From Mesostigma viride (lineage: Eukaryota > Streptophyta > Mesostigmatophyceae > Mesostigmatales > Mesostigmataceae): a stretch of 64,000 nt of DNA. The notes beneath the pieces were generated by a model, which saw nothing but the letters and a program-made list of their open reading frames with translations, did no database searches and had not been told where the DNA came from. The position numbers and the translations under genes were made by a program. The DNA is taken from positions 11,682,467 through 11,746,466 of the forward strand of contig RPFO01000080.1 in NCBI GenBank assembly GCA_009746045.1, in the 5' to 3' direction. Shown piece after piece: positions 53,269-62,468 of this stretch; positions within the stretch are counted from its first letter, which is position 1, and every line of letters starts with the position of its first letter.

Positions 53269-56200
53269 ATGCATCGACCTAACAGTCGACTGAGACACAT
53301 GGTGGTGCCGGTATCTCGGGCTAGAACGACAGCTCTCAGCAGCAAGATTAGCAACACCCAACGCATGCTAGATTTCCTACGCCTCTGCGTTGCGCAAGCA
53401 TCCCCGAATACCCAGAGCAGGCGGCAGGCTCGCATCCTACGCCTGCAGGACAAAATAAATGCGATGAAAAGCACTATTTCCACCGCTTCCCTTCCCCCCT
53501 CCGTTTCACCCCCACCTCCACCCCCCGCCGCATCCACCCCCATCATCCATCGTCGTCCTCCCCTGGTGGGCCAGCAGGCATCCTTGGCCCTTGCCACTTT
53601 TAACACCCGCACATTGCTAGATGACGACCATAGCTACCGGGTAGAGGAGCTAGTCGCATTCTGCATTGAGCATCGTGTATCTATATTGGGCGTCCAGGAA
53701 CACCGCCGCACGGTGCCACTTGGCATGGTGAGCACTGCTCGCTTGGCGGGTGGCTGGCGGTTTTACTTCGCTGGCAGCGGTACGTCTGGCCAAGGTGGTG
53801 TTGGTCTTTTGTGTTCGCCGCTAGCAGTTGCTAGCCTCAGCACGCTTAAGTTTCTAACCCCACGCCTTATGGTAGCACATTTCACCTCTGTCGAGGGGCG
53901 GTCTAAACACCACCTCACGGTGGGGGTGGGCTATGCACCCCACAGTGGTCTACCTGATTCGGCCCGTGAGGAGTTCTTCGAATCCTTGCATGACCTTGAG
54001 AGGGTCACCCCGGCCCGCCACTTTTTGGTTATGCTGCTCGACGCCAATGCCACGCTCCCCGTGGGCACTGCTGGCAGCCGCTTTGCGCCTGCTGACACTA
54101 CTGCTAACGACAACACTCCCCTGTTTTCTGCCTTTTTGCGGGATAGCGGGATGGTTGCTGTCAACTGCCACTTCCAACGTCCCTCACAGGACTTGGTCAC
54201 TTTTCGTGGTCCTAACGGCCGTCAGGCCTGTTTGGACTACGTGGTGGTACGGCAGTCCAGGTGCACCTCGGTCCTGGACACCCGAGTGTTTGACACGCCG
54301 ACGGTGTGCTCTGACCACCGGTTGGTGCGCGCGACCCTTCGGCTCCGGTTCCACGTCCCCGCGCGCCGCGCCCCAGTGGTCCGCCCTGACTGGTCTGCTC
54401 TACGTCCGGTCAAGGGAGATCCTGAGGACTGGACGGACGCCGAGCACGAGCGGAACTGGTGCCGACGGAAGTACCTGTCGGCCCTGGACGCCCGGGCGGA
54501 CGTCGACGAGCTGGACAATGGTGCCCCCAACGCAGCCATTTTTGCGGGCTTTGCGGCCCGTGCCCCGTTGCTGGCGGCCCGGCACCTGCCGGTCATGCCC
54601 CGCCGCCGCCCCGGCCCGCTCTACCGCCAGGACCCCAAGGTCTTGGCCGCCCGGCACCGCCTCAAGCGTAACCGGGACCCGCTGCAGAAACCATTGCTCA
54701 AGGCCGCCCTTGTGGAGGCCTACGAGCACGCTCAGGACGCGGAGGCGGCCCAGTGCATCGCGGATGCCAAGGCCTGCCAGGCTCGCAACCAGGGCAAGGA
54801 CATGTGGTACCACCTCGACCGGCTCGGCGGCCGGCGGCAGCGCACCCCGGTGGAGCACACGGGGGACGGCACGGCGCCGGTAAGCCTTGACCGCTGGTTG
54901 GCCCACAATGTTTCCTTGACCGGTGGGGCTCGCGCCCCCCCCCGCCGCTTCACCCCGAGACGGCCGCCCGCCTCGGGGTCGCCGGACCCCCGCCGCCGCC
55001 AGCGCCCCCCTCCTCGGCCGCGGACTACCAAGTCCCCGCCTTGCAGGAGGGCTGCCTTGCCACTGACGACGTCGTCCACCCCTTCACTTTGAAGGAATTG
55101 GACGGCGCCCTTGCTCGCCTGCGGTACGATGCGGCGGTCGGTGCCGACCACCTTTCTGCTGAGCTGCTGAAGACCCCTGATCTGGCGGTTAGGGATCTTC
55201 TGCTGGCGTTCTGCAACCGTGTCCTGCTCTCTGACGAGCCTCCGCCTGCTGAGTGGCAGACGGCCATCCGCGTCATGCTGTACAAGAAGGGCTCTGCTGC
55301 TGACCCCGGTAACTACCGGGGTGTCTGCCTCCAGAGCGCCGCGCTGAAGGTCTTCATGCGCATGATGCTGCACAGGCTCCGCGCCGCGCTGGACCCACAC
55401 CTGGGTGAGTCTCAGATGGGTTTCCGTCGTGGTCGTAACACTGTCATGGCTGTGTTTGTCGCGCGCCGGTTGATGGAGGAGGTGCGTCGCCTTCCCCCTG
55501 ACAGTTTGCCGCTGGTCTTCATTTTTGTTGACTATATCAAGGCCTTTGACACGGTTCTCTGGGAGGCTCTTTGGGCCATCCTAGCTCTGGATCGGGTGCC
55601 ACCTGCGTTTATTGCTGCCATTCGCCGACTGTATGAGGGCTCACAGGCAGTAGTGCGGACTGCGGAGGCACCACCCACCATTCCCCCTTCACCACGGGGT
55701 GTGGCAAGGTTGTGTCCTGTCCCCATACCTGTTCATTATTGTCGTGGATCACGTCATGCGCCGGGCACGTGCGCGCTTTACTGCTCTTAAGGGGTTCGAG
55801 CCAGGCTTGGACATCCTTAACGTGAAAGAGCACGGCGGGGTTAGACCTGGTTACCGCCTTGCCGACCTGATTTATGCGGATGATACCACCCTCATCGAGA
55901 GCCCCGAGCACATTCAGACCTGGCTGGACTGCCTGGGCCTGGAGGCGCGGGCGGTGGGGTTGGAGATTAGTGTCAAAACTGAGGCGATGGTGATTGGGGC
56001 CTCCAGTAAACCACCGCTGCCGCGCCTGCTCGACGGGACGGAGGTCCCGTTCCGCGACCGCTTCAAGCTGTTGGGGAGCTGGCTTCCTGACACCGCCGAC
56101 GATGTGGACACCCGCATCGGCCTTGCCTGGGCCAAGCTCCGTTCGCTCACACCCTACTGGCGCTCGAAGGGCCTGGCGGGCACCGCAAGCGCATGCTCTT

Positions 56201-56737
56201 CAAGGTCCTCGTCCTCACGGTGCTCACGTATGGCGCCGAGGCGTGGACCCTCCCACCCAAGCTGGCAGCTCGGCTAGACGGCACACGGTTTACAGGATGC
56301 TCCGACAGGTCCTTAACGTAGGTTTTTCCGAGCGTCCGTCATCAGAGTCTTTGTATCATGGCATGCCTCGTGTTTCGGACGAGATTAGGCAGCGTAGGAT
56401 AGCATTTGTAGGACACCTTGCCCGCACCAGCCAGGTCGACACCACCCTCGGTCTGGCCGGCCCCCAGCGGCTTGGCCAGCCAGGGCGGCACATTCTGACC
56501 TGGCCTGGCCCAGAGGACATTCCCAAACGGGTAGGGAAACCTGTCACGAACTACGTTCAGATGTTGCTGGACGACCTAGTGGTCCCAGCCCAGTTTGAGC
56601 ACCGCATCCACTCTCTCTCCCGTCTTTGGACTGTCATGCAGGACAAGACGCGGTGGAAGAAGATTGTCAAGGCGCACACGCCCGACCCTGTGGGCAAGCC
56701 CCCTCCCCCCAAGCGGAGGCGGCGTTTTGATGAGTAG
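53269..56737 (+). pseudogene. LINE-A ORF2 (endonuclease-reverse transcriptase), frameshifted
   Basis: The first frame of 607 codons (53269-55092) holds the APE-type endonuclease: ATFNTRTL (residue about 109), QEHRR (142), GYAPHSG (221), LDANATL (257), CLDYVVVR (322) and SDHRLV (348), the usual Asn, Glu, Asp and His residues. RT follows in other frames: FTLKELDGALARLRYDAAVG and FVDYIKAFDTVLWEAL (55041-55690), VWQGCVLSPYLFIIVVDHVM and YADD at 55873 (55699-56175), then the C-terminal MLRQVLNVGFSERPSSES to PPPPKRRRRFDE and stop at 56737. Breaks lie near 54950-55040, 55690, 56175 and 56285. The product would nick target DNA and prime reverse transcription there. Confidence 0.93.
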
Positions 56738-57496
56738 TGTAGTTAGGTTTTTCTAGATAGCTTAGCGTTAGTATAGTTCGATCACGCGGCTTCCTCCACC
56801 CCATCCATCATGGAATATGTGCTACATGACCTCCCCACGGCGGCATGTTATAATTTAATTTAATTTAATTTAATGGTGCGCAAGGATAGATGGCAAGTAG
56901 TGATGAAGGAGACCACCCCCAAGCCTGTGGGGCCGGGCTCCGCGTGTGACCAAGTATGGCATTCATAGCGATTCGGGCCGCGGTGCCCACACCCCTGTAA
57001 CTAGGACCTAGATAGCTTATACCATCCATTCCATCCCATGTTCCCCTCCCACTGAGGACTTATGCTCACGTGACGCAGTCGCGTGTCTATTAATTAATTG
57101 ACGATCCGGGGTAGGGCGGGGTTGCTCCACTGAGCGGCGGTGGTCATGGAGTTGCGCCCACGCCATGCCGATCCGTGTCGTCAGGTCGTCCTCGCAGTCG
57201 GGAAGCCAACTGCCGAGCAGCTTGAAGCGGCCTGGAGTAGGGTAGTTGACCTCGGTGTCGTCTAAGAGGCGGAGTGTGGGTGGGGGCCCTGCCATGCCGA
57301 GGGCCAGGGCCTCCGTTTTGGGGCTGATTTCTAGACCAACTGCCCGGGCCTCGAGCGCCAGGCAGTCCAGCCAACGTTGGGTAGACTCCGGCTTCTCGAT
57401 GAGCGTGATGTCGTCGGCATAAATGAGGTCAGCTAGTAAATTCTGCTTGTTGTTCGGCCCCCCTTCCCCAAGCTCGTTCTTGATCACTAGGCCAGA

Positions 57497-57638
57497 TATC
57501 CATGAAAGATATCAGTGCTAATGGGACTATTACTTCATGATCCTGCCGAGGAGGCATCCGCACAATGAAAGATGGTCAAAATGGTAGTACACGAAACTTT
57601 AATTAATAGCAGCATCAATGCAAAACTAGACTACTAGT
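57497..57638. other. 3' flank of PGL
   Basis: Short AT-richer stretch between the LINE-B remnant and the PGL stop codon, probably PGL 3' UTR on the minus strand. No clear polyadenylation signal was identified. Confidence 0.4.
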
Positions 57639-57803
57639 TCAAATCTTTGCAAGAGCTGCCGCAGCTGGTGTGTCAATAAACCAGACAAGCTTCCCAGACG
57701 AGGGCTGGGCCAGCTGCGCAGGCAGCGAGCCCCAGGGCTGGTCACCACCCACAACCTTCTGCAGCATTTCCACCTTGCCAGCTCCAGTCGCCACAAAAAT
57801 AAT
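57639..57803 (-). CDS. PGL: PGL exon 6 with stop
   Basis: 54 codons and TGA ([20 protein letters not shown], then [20 protein letters not shown] and [11 protein letters not shown]). Acceptor gcgcttgcag. Confidence 0.95.
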   Translation of the reverse strand: MIFVATGAGKVEMLQKVVGGDQPWGSLPAQLAQPSSGKLVWFIDTPAAAALAKI

Positions 57804-60800
57804 CTGCAAGCGCACCCACAGTAAAACAGCGGAACATCAAGCAAAAGGGTGCAAACAGCATTATGCAGTGATATCACAAATGCGAGCTCGCCAAGCGCAG
57901 CCTCAAAGTCATCGTCAAGCACTTCGACATGGAGGAAGGTGAGAATTCCAAGAAGCTTGCACGTGCGTTTGAGAGAGAAATTCTTGGTCGCATGGGCCTT
58001 ACTGGTGAGATCGAGCTGGTCGCCCACCGCCTTCCCCGCGCGCGGGGTAAGGCAGGGGCGCCCCCGCTCCTCACCTTTAAGAACCCGGCGGACAAGATTT
58101 CTTTTCTCAGACGCCGCAAGCGGCTCGCAAAGACTCACTTCACCCTTGACGACGACTTGGCCCTGGCGCAGCAACAATGGCGACGGGAGCTATGGCCGAC
58201 CTACCTCCAGCTCCGGCAGACCAAGGCGGGGCAGCCGGTGTACTGGAAGGGGGCGACCATCTATGTCGGCCACAAGCCCTGGCATGCGACCCCCGCGGCC
58301 CCAGCGACTCCAGACGCCCCAGCTTAGGGGAACACAGCAGTAGTAGAGTAGAATAGATAGACCGTGGCCATGTATATGTAAGCCTCCTATAGGCACTATA
58401 CCAGCTGATTCAAGAGCATTATTTAGCCATGTACATGTGTGCCTATGATGTGCCACACTCCAGATGATGCCTAGGTTTATCTAGTTATGCTGTGCCCATG
58501 CAGAGAGCTGCTCTCTGCTGAGATGCCACGCTCTAGCTCTTGTATAGCCATGATTATCTTCCCACCCCATGACAGGCTCCCCTTAGTTGTGTTGAGCTTG
58601 ATAGCTCTGGTGGTGCAGGTGCCCTTGGTGCACCTAGAGCAAGGGTTGTTTACATTCCCACCCTTGCAGGAAGTAGCTTAGAATGTATTAAAAGCCATAT
58701 GCCCCTTCTCTGGGATATGTGCTACATATACTCCCAACGGAGTTATGTTCCTAATGAATTGATTAATTAATCAATTAATCACAAATGCTGATAAAAACTG
58801 TACGTGACTCCTTCCTCCTGTCCCTTCGCATCAGCTCCAACTCACTACTAAATGGTCACGAGCAGGGTGACTGTAGCACAAGAAGGTGGCCATATAAAAT
58901 AATGACGATAAAGTTATTGATCATTGAGGCTAATCCCTTTCATGCCTGCTCCGACAGCGAGCAGGGTGAGTATAAAACAGTAAAAGCATCGCTGTATAAA
59001 TAGTGCTGATAAGAAAACATAACAAGTTTCTTCATACATTCCAAGTAAAAGCATTGCTGTATAAATAGTGCTGATAAGAAAACATAACAAGTTTCTTCAT
59101 ACATTCCAAGTAAAAGCATCGCTGTATAAATAGTGCTGATAAGAAAACATAACAAGTTTCTTCATACATTCCAAGTAAAAGCATCGCTGTAGAAATAGTG
59201 CTGATAAGAAAACATAACAAGTTTCTTCATACATTCCAAGTAAAAGCATCGCTGTAGAAATAGTGCTGATAAGAAAACATAACAAGTTTCTTCATACATT
59301 CCAAGTAAAAGCATCGCTGTATAAATAGTGCTGATAAGAAAACATAACAAGTTTCTTCATACATTCCAAGTAAAAGCATCGCTGTAGAAATAGTGCTGAT
59401 AAGAAAACATAACAAGTTTCTTCATACATTCCAAGTAAAAGCATTGCTGTATAAATAGTGCTGATAAGAAAACATAACAAGTTTCTTCATACATTCCAAG
59501 TAAAAGCATCGCTGTATAAATAGTGCTGATAAGAAAACATAACAAGTTTCTTCATACATTCCAAGTAAAAGCATTGCTGTATAAATAGTGCTGATAAGAA
59601 AACATAACAAGTTTCTTCATACATTCCATAAGAAGAGGCGAATCCCTTGCGCACCTGCTCAGACGCATTGATGACGGGCAGCGTGAGCGTGATGCGTTCG
59701 GGGGGCGGCTTGGGCGAGTCCTTGATCGGCGCCACCCAGCACTTCTCCTCCTTCAGCAGCGCATGGCCAGGGAAGAGAGACGCGATGTGGCCGTCAGGGC
59801 CCATACCCAGCAGCGTCTGCGCGGATGGCAGCAGGAGGGGGAAGCAAAAGAGAGCAAAAGAAGAAATGGGTCCGTGGGATTTCAGAGGGGTAGAAGGTAC
59901 ATAAGAGGAGATCCACTGAATATGCAAGTGGAGAAGAAGGGAGCAGAAAAGCCCGTTGTATCAGGGGAACAAAGGTAGCCAGTGCCTGGTGAGAGAAATG
60001 AAGATTCCTACCAGAATGGATGGCAGAAGGTGTGTCATCGTGTGGTGGTGGCAGCAGCACCCTAGAAGAGGGGAGGGCTATTTTGGGAGGATGCAGAAAG
60101 GGTTCACCATCAGGCAGCAGCAAAAAGGTGGGCAAAATGGTTTGGTATCCCAACATCCATTCCCCACTGCTCGATATTCAACCAACAGAGCCAGGGGCGG
60201 CACTAAGGCGTAGTGGGACGTATGCATGTCCTGGAGGGTCTCTGTGCTGGCAGACTCAAAGCCCAGCTTTGACAGATGTCGCGGACAGGACATAGTGTAC
60301 AATTCTAGTGTGGCTGGCCAACGCTGAATCCACTGCCATAGACCTAGAGCGAGGGGTCGCACGCGCAGAGCAAAGATAGGATGAGATAGTCATAGATGGT
60401 ATAAGACAGTAGTAGATGGTACAGGATATTTATACATAGTATAAGAAAGCCATAGATAGTACGAGATAGTCATAGATGGTATAAGACAGTAGTAGATAGT
60501 ACAAGATATTTATACATAGTATAAGAAAGCCATAGATAGTATGAGATAGTCATAGATGGTATAAAATAGTAGTAGATAGCACAAGATAGTCATACATAGT
60601 ATGAGATAGCCATAGATAGTACGAGAGAGTCATAGATGGTATAAGATAGTTCGACGTAATGAACATATGGCATGACTTCGCCATGGATTGTTGGAGCGGA
60701 GCCTGCTGGTATTCATACGTCATCGATGGCTCGCTCACCAACAAGCACGAGAATACTTCGCTGATGGCTCACTCACCTACCTACCAGTATCACAAGAGAA

Positions 60801-62427
60801 AGGGCGTGCTGTATATATGCACACACACTCGCTCAACGCTGTCTCACTCACCATGTCAAAGACAGGTAGGCCGTCCTTGGTCCTCAGCACACCCTTGGAG
60901 ACCAAAGACCTGGCGGGGTAACCCACACGACAGTGTCGCGGCGAACAACGGTAGACGGGTGGACCACAGCAGCAGAAGCACTGCCACGGTAAGACTCGTG
61001 AGAAACACCCACTAATGGAGAAACACCCACAGGTGGAGAAACACCCACTGGTTGAGGGACATTCTATGCACCTATGCACCTATGCACCATGCACCATGCA
61101 CAATGGACAGTGCACTATGGACAATGCACAATGCACAATGCACAGTGGACAATGCACAATGCACAATGCACAATGGACAATGCACAGTGCACAAAATGAA
61201 TGCAAAGAAAGGCTTCCCACCGGATGTTGTCTTCGTACGCCTTGGCCGCCCCCTCCACCCCCAGCGCATCTTGAATGTGGTGCACCTGGGACGCGGGGAC
61301 GGGTACTTTGGCGAGGAACTCGTCCTGGTGGTCGGTGGTGAGTGACGAGTGGATGGTTGACGGGTGGTGGTTGGTGGTTGGTGGTTGGTGGTGGGGTGGT
61401 GGACGATGGGTCACGGGTAGTGGGTGACAAGGGAGAGGGGAGAGGGGAGAGGGGAGAGGGGAGAGGGGAGAGGGGAGAGGGGAGAGGGGAGAGGGGAGAG
61501 GGGAGAGGGGAGAGGGGAGAGGGGAGAGGGGAGAGGGGAGAGGGGAGAGGGGAGAGGGGAGAGGGGAGAGGGAGAGGGGAGAGGGGAGAGGGGAGAGGGG
61601 AGAGGGAGAGGGAGAGGGAGAGGGAGAGGGGAGAGGGGAGAGGGGAGAGGGGAGAGGGGAGAAGGGACAAGGGGACAGGCGAGGGGGTGTCCGCAAATTG
61701 CATGGAATTGATGGGTGTCATAAATGATGCTTGATAGATGCCATGACTAGTGCTTGATGGAAGGCATGACGGGTGCTTGTTGGATGTCACGACCTTCGGG
61801 GATGGATGGCCGTTGAGTGGGCGGACATGGAGCTATGGTAGGACGTGCGGTGGGAGGGGCAGGAGGCAGATGTTATGGCAGTGCGAGGGAGGCAGCTTGT
61901 GCGGCGAATATATATGTTTCAATCTGCTCTCCTTCTCTTGTTATTACTCAGGCAATACGAGGCAGGTAAGCAGCAAAAAAGCTTCACAAACAACATCATC
62001 TTTCGCTCGCTACTGACAGCAAAGCGGTGGTTCCAACCCCACCCCCCCTCCCAGACTCCAACCCCTCCCCCCCTGCCTCCTGCCTCCCGCCCTACCCCCA
62101 CCCCGCACCCGCATGCAGCCCTTTGCAAGTATCTATACTGCGAGAGTGTTTCCACCTCCCCTGACCTGTGCCCGCCAGTTAGGGCCTGGCCCATTCATGA
62201 CTATCACCCCTCGCCTGCGCCCCCTATTGGTGCTGCCGCCCCTCACCTGCGCCCCCTTGTAGTTGCTGTCCTCGTGCGTGATGGGCACGCATCGCTCGTC
62301 TGCCCAGAAGACGTGCCACTTTGAGAAGTCGACCGCGCCGCGGTACTCGGGCGACGCGAGCGCGCCGAGCGCCTGATGCGGACGGACGTACAGGGGGATA
62401 TGTATATAGAGAGAGGGGTATCAGAGG

Positions 62428-62468
<41 letters not shown>

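Larger units (their letters stand above)
51693..56872 (+). mobile_element. LINE-A, apparently full-length non-LTR retrotransposon
   Basis: 5.18 kb flanked by a target duplication of about 34-38 bases that begins atggtgcgcaaggata and ends agtagtgatga (51655-51692 and 56873-56906). It was inserted into the LINE-B 3' UTR. Order: 5' UTR of about 0.3 kb, ORF1, ORF2 (APE-type endonuclease, RT, C-terminal domain), then a 3' UTR ending tatgtgctacatgacctccc, acggcggcatgtta and a ttataatttaattt tail. Architecture and long duplication fit an L1-like LINE. Several frameshifts show this copy is inactive. Confidence 0.93.
48078..57097 (+). mobile_element. LINE-B copy (plus), hit by hAT and LINE-A
   Basis: Flanked by a 12-bp target duplication, ttgacgatccgg (48066-48077 and 57098-57109). 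Pieces: 48078-49311, 50635-51692 and 56873-57097. It ends with the 3' UTR (gactgaggacttatgctcac-like), the hairpin cacgtgac-gca-gtcgcgtg and a taattaatt tail. 5'-truncated between endonuclease and RT. Confidence 0.9.
45722..57496 (-). mobile_element. LINE-B copy (minus), split by nested insertions
   Basis: Three collinear pieces: 45722-46134 (tail, hairpin, 3' UTR, ORF2 C-terminus), 47895-48077 (YGAETWTL to LHISNEDLYAD) and 57098-57496 (RT with YADDITLIEKPES and FKLLGSWLPDCEDD). It was split by the TIR element at 46135-47894 and the plus-strand LINE-B at 48078-57097. The copy is 5'-truncated near 57496, and its own target duplication was not found. Confidence 0.85.

Noticed and set aside
61080-61790. 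Open frames rich in Ser-Pro-Leu or Gly-Glu-Arg around the gagaggg array
   Set aside because: Repeat-derived and antisense or out of phase to the PGL exons.
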